From a bacterium (GTDB lineage Bacteria; UBA8248), in NCBI GenBank assembly GCA_027622355.1, contig JAQBZT010000183.1, forward strand, positions 1-6,130: 6,130 nucleotides of DNA, given 5' to 3'. The translations under genes and the position numbers were made by a program. Below, piece by piece: positions 1 to 5,478 of the stretch; positions within the stretch are counted from its first letter, which is position 1, and each line of letters starts with the position of its first letter. The notes beneath the pieces were generated by a model that was not told where the DNA came from, did not search any database, and saw only the letters and a list, made by a program, of their open reading frames with translations.

Positions 1-322
1 GCACCTCTGCAATGATACGCCCGGTCGCGGCCACCTGCCCGCTCTCTCCCAGCGTGGTTTCGCCGGCCGCTTCCACCAGGCCCCGGCTCCGGGGACGCAA
101 ACCCTCTGAGCTCCCCACGTTCACCGTCACGATCTGGCTGTTCACCGCCAGCACGCGGGCGATTCGGACTCTGGAAACCCGTCCGGATGCCGTTAGCCCC
201 TCAATGCCCTCGCGGGGCGCCGTCACCGGGCCCACCGGCGGGGGCGGCACCTGGAAAGAACATCCCCAAATCGCTAATGCTGCAGCCAAGCAAACGACAT
301 GAAGAATCCGACTTTGGCTCAT
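1..322 (-). CDS. Partial lipoprotein with FlgT-C-like beta domain (3' end outside window)
   Basis: Reads leftwards from an ATG at 322 and is still open at base 1, giving 107 residues. The N-terminus is a lipoprotein signal: residues 1-20 are mildly charged then hydrophobic, with lipobox IWGC and Cys21 followed by Ser (no Asp at +2, so outer-membrane sorting expected). A proline-rich linker follows (residues 25-35). From about residue 48 the pattern of alternating hydrophobics, 'VNSQIVTVNVGSSEGLRP' and then spaced Gly residues, resembles the small SH3-like C-terminal domain of FlgT and similar envelope proteins, which read 'VNIGSxDGVxxG'. The start is fixed by a strong GGGAGGAGG just upstream and by the position of the lipobox. 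The gene is divergent from the lpoB operon. Lipoprotein call is firm; the FlgT-like domain is recalled by pattern only, and function is unknown. Confidence 0.8.
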   Translation of the reverse strand, partial: MSQSRILHVVCLAAALAIWGCSFQVPPPPVGPVTAPREGIEGLTASGRVSRVRIARVLAVNSQIVTVNVGSSEGLRPRSRGLVEAAGETTLGESGQVAATGRIIAEV

Positions 323-367
323 ATCCTCCTCCCGTTCAGCCAGCGGCATCGCGCTGCGATAGATGAG

Positions 368-396
368 ATGATGCCGAATCCTGCGGGCGGGGTCAA
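368..396 (-). promoter_or_regulatory. Candidate sigma70-type promoter for the minus-strand lipoprotein
   Basis: On the minus strand TTGACC (391-396, 5 of 6 matches to TTGACA) is followed after exactly 17 bases by CATCAT (368-373, 4 of 6 matches to TATAAT). Transcription would start near 361, leaving a leader of about 40 bases before the ATG at 322. The -10 box is weak, so this is a reasonable guess and not a firm call. Confidence 0.35.
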
Positions 397-419
397 ATTT
401 TAAGCCCCCCACGCATGCA

Positions 420-468
420 CTTGCCCAGGGGCTCCTGCCCCCGGAACGGCTTTCCGAATAGGGGCAAG
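420..468. other. Foldable three-way-junction element
   Basis: Three nested perfect stems fit into 49 bases. The outer stem is CTTGCCC (420-426) with GGGCAAG (462-468), 7 bp. Inside it lie two adjacent hairpins: GGGGC (428-432) with GCCCC (437-441) around loop TCCT, and CGGAA (442-446) with TTCCG (452-456) around loop CGGCT. Together 17 pairs are formed, with only one unpaired base on the 5' side of the junction and five on the 3' side. It could fold on either strand, as RNA or single-stranded DNA. I know no named family that it matches; chance pairing in GC-rich DNA is possible. Confidence 0.35.
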
Positions 469-540
469 ATACCGTGTTTTAGCTGTCGGGTCCTCGATTC
501 GGGAACCCCGGGGCGTCCAAACAAGCATAGAAACACCCGT

Positions 541-581
541 GGGACACCATGTCCCGATCTTTGATTTTGCCAAATTGTCCC
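541..581. promoter_or_regulatory. Candidate operator: GGGACA-N3-TGTCCC plus extra TGTCCC half-site
   Basis: A perfect 6-3-6 inverted repeat (GGGACA 541-546, cca, TGTCCC 550-555) lies upstream of the lpoB promoter. A third copy of the half-site, TGTCCC, sits at 576-581, 26 bases after the second one and about 22 bases before the candidate -35. This arrangement is typical of a dimeric regulator site with an additional half-site, but no regulator is encoded in the window and none is recognised from the motif. Confidence 0.35.
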
Positions 582-588
582 ATGAAAA

Positions 589-600
589 GGAGGCGCCTCC
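589..600. repeat. 12-base perfect palindrome next to the -35 region
   Basis: GGAGGCGCCTCC is fully self-complementary and ends three bases before the candidate -35 of the lpoB promoter. It could be a repressor or activator site. It could alternatively form a short hairpin followed by CGCTTTT, but a stem of only 4 bp with a 4-base loop is too weak for a convincing terminator. Confidence 0.3.
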
Positions 601-603
601 CGC

Positions 604-632
604 TTTTAATGGATCCGATAAATTCCTATAAT
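604..632 (+). promoter_or_regulatory. Candidate sigma70 promoter of the lpoB operon
   Basis: TATAAT at 627-632 is a perfect -10 box in an AT-richer pocket. At the ideal 17-base spacing the -35 position reads TTTTAA (604-609), only 3 of 6 matches to TTGACA. A weak -35 with a perfect -10 suggests an activator-assisted promoter, which would fit the inverted repeat just upstream. The start would be near 639, giving a leader of about 63 bases to the ATG at 702. Confidence 0.5.
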
Positions 633-688
633 TGGATGGGTTTGCCTACTATGACAACCGCATTAGAAATTTTTGCTCATCACTTTCG

Positions 689-695
689 AAGAGGA
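689..695 (+). promoter_or_regulatory. Ribosome binding site that fixes the lpoB start
   Basis: AAGAGGA is placed 6 bases before the ATG at 702. An upstream in-frame ATG at 549 has no such site and would put about 51 unrelated residues before the lipoprotein signal, so 702 is preferred. Confidence 0.6.
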
Positions 696-701
696 TTTCT
701 G

Positions 702-1334
702 ATGAATCATCTTTCGGGCAGAAATTATGCATCGGCGAAGAAGTTGTATGTTGTACTTGCCGCCTTTCTCGTCTGGGGTTGCGCTACAGTGGAGGAAGGC
801 CGGCCCGTTCGCCGCGTTGACCCCAGCAAGCAAACGCGCATGGCGGGAACCGGTGTAGAGTCCGACAACATCCGCGAGGTCGCCGACAAAATGATTCGCT
901 CACTCCTCTCGTCACCGGCCATCGCCCGCTCTCCCAATCCGCCCACGATCGCCCTTCTTCCCGTCATAAACAACACACGCTTTCCGATCAATAAGAAAAT
1001 CTTCATCACGATCATGAAAGCGCGCCTGAACAGCCAGGCCCGCGGGCGGATGTACTTCCTTGCCCGCGAGGAAATGAAGGCCATCGAGGCGGAGCGGGCA
1101 CTGAAGCGAAGCGGTAAGCTGGACTCCGACCCCCGTCGTCAGAGGAGTCGCGTTGCGGGAGCCGACTTTTTCCTCACCGGCCGGCTCGAGGGGCACAGTA
1201 CTGCGGGCCGTGGCGGTGTTTCGGACTACATCGTCTACACTTTCAAGATGATCGATCCTGAATCGTCGGTAGAGGTATGGGAAGACATCGTCGAGGTCAA
1301 AAAAGAAGGGCTCGACGACGTTATCTACCGATAA
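702..1334 (+). CDS. lpoB: Penicillin-binding protein activator LpoB family lipoprotein
   Basis: A 210-residue outer-membrane lipoprotein. In enterobacteria LpoB reaches through the peptidoglycan to stimulate PBP1b; I infer a similar synthase-activating role here, although the partner may differ. The signal peptide runs to Cys27 (lipobox VWGC). Characteristic family blocks follow: 'DNIREVADKMIRSLL' at 55-69, 'PPTIALLPVINNTRFPINKKIF' spanning about 80-101 (the most diagnostic stretch), 'FLAREEM' at 119-125, 'AGADFFLTGRLEG' at 152-164 and the C-terminal 'DIVEVKKEGLDDVIYR'. Length is close to that of E. coli LpoB (about 213). The linker between Cys27 and the domain is short, so reach across the periplasm may be limited. 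First gene of a four-gene operon; ycfL follows after 55 bases, the same neighbour as in E. coli. Confidence 0.92.
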   Translation: MNHLSGRNYASAKKLYVVLAAFLVWGCATVEEGRPVRRVDPSKQTRMAGTGVESDNIREVADKMIRSLLSSPAIARSPNPPTIALLPVINNTRFPINKKIFITIMKARLNSQARGRMYFLAREEMKAIEAERALKRSGKLDSDPRRQRSRVAGADFFLTGRLEGHSTAGRGGVSDYIVYTFKMIDPESSVEVWEDIVEVKKEGLDDVIYR

Positions 1335-1389
1335 ACGGCGACAACCCGATGAATGGGATTTCGTAAACTAGGGGGAGGAGACATTCACC

Positions 1390-1794
1390 ATGAAGCAGTT
1401 CAAATGGATCATCCCTTTTATTCTTATTCTCTCCCTGGCGGGCTGCGAAGGCGCCTACCGGGCGAAGCGCAACACCCGAGCCGATCTGGAAAACCGCGAG
1501 TCGGTGGTGGTCCTGACCAGCAAGCTCCGGGACACCATCGCCGTAGAGGCCCAGCGGGCCAGCTGGACCCCCGCCAACCTCCTCGAGGTACAGGCCCGGC
1601 TCCGCAACCGGACGGAAAAACCCGTCCAGGTCGAAGTGCAAACCGTCTTCAAGGACACCGAGGGGTTCTCCACGAACGACAACACGGTGTGGACCCGCAT
1701 GCTCTTCGAGCCGAACGAAACAAAAGTCTACCGGGTGAACTCTCTGAACACCAAGGCCCGGCGCTTCACCATCCGCATCCGGGAAACGGAATAG
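1390..1794 (+). CDS. ycfL: YcfL/DUF1425-family lipoprotein
   Basis: A 134-residue lipoprotein with a clear signal: MKQFK, a hydrophobic stretch, then lipobox LAGC with Cys19 followed by Glu. The mature part has the beta-sandwich pattern of DUF1425: a hydrophobic strand 'NLLEVQARLRNRTEKPVQVEVQ' split by an Asn, then 'TVFKDTEGF', 'VWTRMLFEPNETKVYRV' and a final 'ARRFTIRIR'. This corresponds to E. coli YcfL, whose gene also sits beside lpoB. The biochemical role of the family is unknown; adjacency suggests a part in LpoB or peptidoglycan synthase function. A very strong GGGGGAGGAG (about 1371-1380) lies 9 bases before the ATG. The next gene follows after 18 bases. Confidence 0.82.
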   Translation: MKQFKWIIPFILILSLAGCEGAYRAKRNTRADLENRESVVVLTSKLRDTIAVEAQRASWTPANLLEVQARLRNRTEKPVQVEVQTVFKDTEGFSTNDNTVWTRMLFEPNETKVYRVNSLNTKARRFTIRIRETE

Positions 1795-1812
1795 AAAAAG
1801 GGGAGCGACGAG

Positions 1813-2901
1813 ATGATGAAAAACGCGCTTCGAACCACGATATTCACTGCCGCCGCTGCCCTGCTCCTGACCGGATGCTTCGCGCATCAGGCCGATGTCC
1901 CCGCCCCGCCGGCGGATGTCATCGTCCCCCCCCGGCCCTCTCCCGATCGGAGCGATCTCCCCCAGCTGGGACACCGCGAATCGGCCCCGGAAACCTCGCG
2001 GCAGTCGGGCCCCTCGCCCGAGCAGTTCGATATCGTGGCCAGCTTCAAAACCGCATACGAGCGCGCCGGCCGCCCCCGGATGCTGATCTTCGTCAACGAG
2101 GTACTGGAGCGCGACTTCCAGAGCTACCGGAGCGGCTCGCGGATGGTTTGGCAGGATCAGGTCAAGGGAGTTCGCTCCGAGTCCGACGGCCCGAGCAGCA
2201 TGGCCATGTCGCGCAACCGGTCTGTTAGCCAGGAGGTGGCCGTTCAGCGGACCCGCCGCCTCATGCCCCCCGAATGGGGTGTGGCGCGCGCTCAGGAGCT
2301 TTTCTTCGACCCTTTCCTTCAGGCCAACACGCATCTCGTTGATGTGAACGTGGCCATCCGCTCTTTCACCAGCGACAACAGCTCCCGGCTCAGCGGGGCC
2401 TCGGCCCCCAACATCGAATTTACAGCCTGGAAGAAGTACGCCGACGTCATGGTCGAGCTTTTGTTCGTGCCCAATTTCAGGACCCGGACGTGGCGCGTGG
2501 TCGCCAAGGCGGTGGACATCCGTACCGGCCAGCACCTCTCCTACGTCACCAGCTACGATGAGAACGCGAGCGGAGAGCCCGTTCAGATTCCCGGCGCGCC
2601 GCCGATGCCCGTCCAGGGGGACGATGCCCTCAAGCGCGTCCTTCGCGTCACCTTCAAACTGATGAGCCAGCTCTCTCGAACCTGGTCCGGCGGCACGGCG
2701 GGAAGCCCCACCGCCCTCCAGCGCCCCGCCGGAACCATCTCTACGGCACCTTCCCCTTCCCCCGGCATCAGGACATCCCTTCCGCGGGAGAAGCGGGCAG
2801 GGCCGCCGCAGCGCCGCTCCACCGGCTCGCCCGAGGATGTGATGTTCGAGAGCTATGTTGACAAGTACCTGAAAAACTACCGGGGGCGCACCGGAGCCTA
2901 G
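1813..2901 (+). CDS. Unrecognised lipoprotein, possibly with a CsgG/LpoB-like fold
   Basis: A 362-residue lipoprotein of unknown function. The signal ends at Cys22 (lipobox LTGC). Residues 28-70 are a proline-rich linker. The domain begins near residue 72 with 'FDIVASFKTAYERAGRPRMLIFVNEVLERDF', an amphipathic helix leading into a strand, the same order as the start of CsgG/LpoB-type domains. Later 'YADVMVELLFVP' (209-220) and 'WRVVAKAVDIRTGQHLSYVTS' (227-247) resemble the paired strands with 'TG' turn common in those proteins. Residues about 292-340 are low-complexity (Ser, Pro, Gly, Arg), and a short conserved-looking tail 'DVMFESYVDKYLKNY' closes the protein. GGGGAG lies 7 bases before the ATG; a second ATG follows directly. 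It sits between ycfL and the transglycosylase, 3 bases from the latter. The fold is my inference. Confidence 0.85.
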   Translation: MMKNALRTTIFTAAAALLLTGCFAHQADVPAPPADVIVPPRPSPDRSDLPQLGHRESAPETSRQSGPSPEQFDIVASFKTAYERAGRPRMLIFVNEVLERDFQSYRSGSRMVWQDQVKGVRSESDGPSSMAMSRNRSVSQEVAVQRTRRLMPPEWGVARAQELFFDPFLQANTHLVDVNVAIRSFTSDNSSRLSGASAPNIEFTAWKKYADVMVELLFVPNFRTRTWRVVAKAVDIRTGQHLSYVTSYDENASGEPVQIPGAPPMPVQGDDALKRVLRVTFKLMSQLSRTWSGGTAGSPTALQRPAGTISTAPSPSPGIRTSLPREKRAGPPQRRSTGSPEDVMFESYVDKYLKNYRGRTGA

Positions 2902-2904
2902 AAA

Positions 2905-4158
2905 ATGAAGCGCTCCATTGGTATTCTCGCCGCCGCCGTAATTTTCTGGCTCTTTCCGGCGGACTCCCCGGGAACCCATGCGGACGGACCATCGCCCTCC
3001 AGGGGAAAAATCACCCCTTCCACCTCCGCGGAAGATCCGGTCCTGCTGCTTCGGGGCGCACTCGCGCGGGCAAGAGAGATGGCCCGGGCGGGGAAACCGC
3101 TCGAGGCCATCGATTTCCTCGACAAATTCCTCGTGAGCCGTATCGCCAAAGGCGATCTGGACATCTTCCCCGTCGTCCTCAACCTGAAAGGCCTCATCCT
3201 TCTGCAGGCCAAACAGCCCGGCAAGGCGATGGAAGTCTTCCGGCTCGTTCTCACGCAGCGGCCCGAAGATGAATTCGCCCGCAAGATGCTGACGCGCCTG
3301 AAGGGAGAGCGCAAACCGAAGGCAAAACCCGAACAGCCGGAAAAACCGCCTGCGCCCAACGTGGCGGCCGCCCCCCCCGGACGGAGCGGCCCCTTCCGCA
3401 ATCAGCGGGACTGGATCCCAATCTCCGAAGATCACCCGCGGGTCAAAGCCGCCCTTGCTTTCTTCACCCGCCAGAAGCGGGGAAGAGGCATCCTCCAAAG
3501 GTGGATCAACCGAAGCGAGCCGTTTATCCCCATCGTGGGGTACATTTTCCGCCGCACCGGCATCCCGGCCGAATTGTCGCTGATGATGCTGGTGGAATCA
3601 GGCGGAAACCCGAAAGCGGTCAGTCACGCCGGGGCGGTGGGCTCCTTCCAGTTCATGCAGCGCACAGCCAAAGAGTACAAGCTTCACGTCCGAACGGGAG
3701 AGGTGGACGAGCGGAAGAGCACCGAAAAAGCCGCGCTGGCCGCCGCCCTGTATCTTCGGAAAATGACCGAAATTCACGGATTCGACTGGGCCTCGTCGCT
3801 GGCCGCCTACAACTGCGGGCCGGGGTGCGTCCAAAGGGCAATGCGGAACAGCCGGGCGCGTGACTACTTCGCCCTTCATACCCTTCCCCGGGAGACGCAG
3901 GATTATGTCCCCCGGATCTATGCGGTCATCCTGATTTTCCGGGATCTCGATCGGTACGGATTCCGCTACGACCCGCAGGTGGCCCGTTACGAAGTGCGGG
4001 AGATGGAAGGGCCGATTCCGCTGGACGAAATCGCCCGGCGCGAGGGCACCACCGTCAGCGATCTCAAAAGGCTCAACCCCGAGCTGTTGGGAGATTCGAT
4101 TCCGCCCGGCACCTACCTCCTCAAGGTTCCCCCGAGACGGCAGCCGGGGCCGGGATAA
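2905..4158 (+). CDS. Lytic transglycosylase: TPR-like N-terminus, SLT domain, one LysM (MltD-like)
   Basis: A 417-residue periplasmic enzyme that cleaves the MurNAc-GlcNAc bond of peptidoglycan with formation of 1,6-anhydroMurNAc. A signal peptide with probable cleavage after THA (residue 26) has no lipobox. Residues about 45-135 are helical repeats of TPR character, followed by a charged, Pro-rich linker (136-165). The family-1 SLT domain (about 200-345) shows every signature: 'LSLMMLVESGGNP' with catalytic Glu231, 'SHAGAVGSFQFM', 'AYNCGPG' at 301-307 and 'LPRETQDYVPRI' at 327-338. A single LysM (about 368-408) reads 'IPLDEIARREGTTVSDLKRLNPEL'. The catalytic part is closest to MltD, but MltD has no N-terminal repeats and E. 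coli MltD is a lipoprotein with two LysM. GGAG 8 bases upstream and only 3 bases after the previous stop imply coupled translation. Confidence 0.93.
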   Translation: MKRSIGILAAAVIFWLFPADSPGTHADGPSPSRGKITPSTSAEDPVLLLRGALARAREMARAGKPLEAIDFLDKFLVSRIAKGDLDIFPVVLNLKGLILLQAKQPGKAMEVFRLVLTQRPEDEFARKMLTRLKGERKPKAKPEQPEKPPAPNVAAAPPGRSGPFRNQRDWIPISEDHPRVKAALAFFTRQKRGRGILQRWINRSEPFIPIVGYIFRRTGIPAELSLMMLVESGGNPKAVSHAGAVGSFQFMQRTAKEYKLHVRTGEVDERKSTEKAALAAALYLRKMTEIHGFDWASSLAAYNCGPGCVQRAMRNSRARDYFALHTLPRETQDYVPRIYAVILIFRDLDRYGFRYDPQVARYEVREMEGPIPLDEIARREGTTVSDLKRLNPELLGDSIPPGTYLLKVPPRRQPGPG

Positions 4159-4168
4159 ACGCAGGGGG

Positions 4169-5448
4169 TTACTCTGGAGCGGGGGCCGCCGAGGTGAGTT
4201 GGCGGCGCGAGCGGAGCCAGACGATGACCGGCTTCCCCGCCTCCACCCGAAAGGTGGCCGAAGTACGCAGGCCGGGCAGTATCCTTCCCGCCTTGTCCTC
4301 GAAGAGCGCCTCCAACCGATGCTCGCCAGGCGGCAACTTCAACGTGTGGAAATGGACGGCATCGGGGAGGTTGTCCCAGTAGCGGGTATCCGCGTTCGGC
4401 TTGGCGTTCATGGCGGCCATCGTGGACACGACGCTCGCCACGCTCAGCGCGCCGGCGGCGTAGCCGGCTGCGTCCCCGAGACTTCCTCCCGCCCCCGCCA
4501 TCATGGATGCGACCGAGGCGGCGTCCGCGAGGCCGCTGGCCAGCTCGGTGGCGCTGCGCTTGAAGACCACCTTGTCCTGGAGAATCTTGTCCACAACCCG
4601 GCTTCCCCGGGTGGTGGCCTGCCAGAATATGCTCTCCACCCAAACAGCCGGGACCGGCCCTTGGCCGTTGATGAGGAGGCGGGCCTGTTGCTCACTGAAC
4701 TGCTTTCCGCGGCGGAACTTGAGCTCGTGATGGCCGAGCCCGTCGGAGACCTTGCGGGGGGATTTCCCGGTCTCGACCAGGATGAGGACGTTTTCATCGG
4801 GAGCGGGGGGGCGGAAGCTGGGGCGAAGCTTTTTCGTCTCCTGATAGCGCGCCGCCGTGATGTCCAGGTCGCCGGCCCACCGGGAAGCCCAGCCCTCGAG
4901 AAAAATCAGCAGGGCGAAATCGCTGCGGTTCTGACTCTCTTCAGCAAAGGCGTCCTGCAAAATGCCGGAGCGGAAGCTGGCCCGCGCGTTGTCGTACTCC
5001 CCGGCCATGAAGTAGAGCAGGCCGCGGTAGTAAAACGCCATGGACCGCTCGTAGGGCTCTCCCTTGAAGTCCTTGACCTTTTCCGCGTACCACAGGCTGC
5101 GGGCCTTGACGGCGGCCTCGTTGTTCGAAAATACACGCTGGATGCGGACGACGGCGCTGTCGAAAGACTCCTGGGCCTGCTGGGTGTAATTCTGCTGCAG
5201 GGCGTCGAGGCCGATGCGCATGTGATGGAGGACGGCGTTCCTCTCCCCGTCCAGAAGCAGGTTCCGGTAGCCTCCGTGAAGCGCGGCGGGCTTGCCCCGC
5301 AGCATGGAGTTCATCTCCGCCTGCGGGACGTCCACCTGCTTGTAGACGGTATCGGCGCCGCAGCCCAGCGCGAGAAAGGCCGCCAGCGAAAAGGCGAGCC
5401 GCCGCGAAAATGGCGAGAAAAAATCCGGCTACGCGACACTGGCCTCAT
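4169..5448 (-). CDS. COG3014-like TPR lipoprotein with an apparent frameshift in its signal peptide
   Basis: The uninterrupted frame covers 4169-5428 and its first usable start would be GTG at 5335, after the lipobox. The body (388 residues counted from that GTG) is COG3014-like: TPR-type helices about 50-170 with 'GEPYERSMAFYYRGLLYFMAGEYDNARASF', then 'DENVLILVETGKSP', 'IFWQATTRGSRVVDKIL', an Ala/Gly-rich hydrophobic segment at 263-307, 'DTRYWDNLPDAVHFHTLKLPPGEHRLEALF' and 'VIVWLRSRRQL'. Upstream in the same frame lies 'RRLAFSLAAFLALGC', a good lipoprotein signal, but with no ATG, GTG or TTG before a stop at 5429-5431. A good start (ATG 5448, GGAGG at 5454-5458) is in another frame; one extra T in a T6 run joins the two, giving Cys30. 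Second gene of a two-gene operon. Molecular function of the family is not known. Confidence 0.85.
5418..5423 (-). other. T6 run at the junction of two reading frames
   Basis: On the minus strand six T residues lie nine codons after the ATG at 5448. Translation as written leaves the signal frame here and ends at a TGA (5311-5313) after 45 residues of Arg-rich, non-signal sequence. With seven Ts the reading becomes MRPVSRSRIFFSPFSRR, then LAFSLAAFLALGC, a textbook lipoprotein signal. The out-of-frame TGA overlaps an in-frame ATG as ATGA (5311-5314), so a ribosome could restart there and make an unanchored protein. Confidence 0.75.
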
Positions 5449-5478
5449 CATGCCCTCCAGGAAAAACCGGCGGAGCGG

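Larger units (their letters stand above)
323..701. other. Divergent intergenic control region
   Basis: A 379-base stretch without a convincing gene, lying between the starts of the minus-strand lipoprotein and the lpoB operon. It holds a candidate promoter for each direction, a foldable 49-base element, an inverted repeat with an additional half-site, and a 12-base palindrome, each listed separately. It also contains an 8-base CCCCGGGG palindrome at 506-513 and a GCATGC at 413-418, which I consider chance. A reading frame enters the region from the lpoB side (ATG at 549), but its translation before residue Met at 702 looks non-coding. Confidence 0.8.

Noticed and set aside
486..515. Possible tRNA T-arm-like sequence and CCCCGGGG palindrome
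   Set aside because: No acceptor, D or anticodon arms can be found around it on either strand.
585..607. Rho-independent terminator at the GGAGGCGCCTCC palindrome followed by TTTT
   Set aside because: The stem is only 4 bp when given a loop, three bases separate it from the T run, and no gene on the plus strand ends just before it.
549..701. N-terminal extension of lpoB from the ATG at 549
   Set aside because: It would put about 51 residues before the lipoprotein signal and would overlap the promoter and operator-like sites; the ATG at 702 has a proper ribosome binding site.
1353..2228. 291-codon plus-strand frame overlapping ycfL and the unknown lipoprotein
   Set aside because: It is in a different frame from two genes with lipoprotein signals and ribosome binding sites, and has Arg/Pro/Gly-rich shadow composition.
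1321..3498. Very long open frame on the minus strand (about 725 codons) across the lpoB operon
   Set aside because: It is antisense to four well-recognised genes, its translation is rich in Gly, Arg, Pro and His without domains, and it has no signal or ribosome binding site. It reflects GC-rich codon use.
5418..5424. Classical -1 ribosomal frameshift site
   Set aside because: A -1 shift would give the right frame, but in the zero frame the codons are ATT TTT TCT, which do not fit the X XXY YYZ heptamer, and there is no evident stimulatory structure. Run-length slippage or sequence error explains it better.
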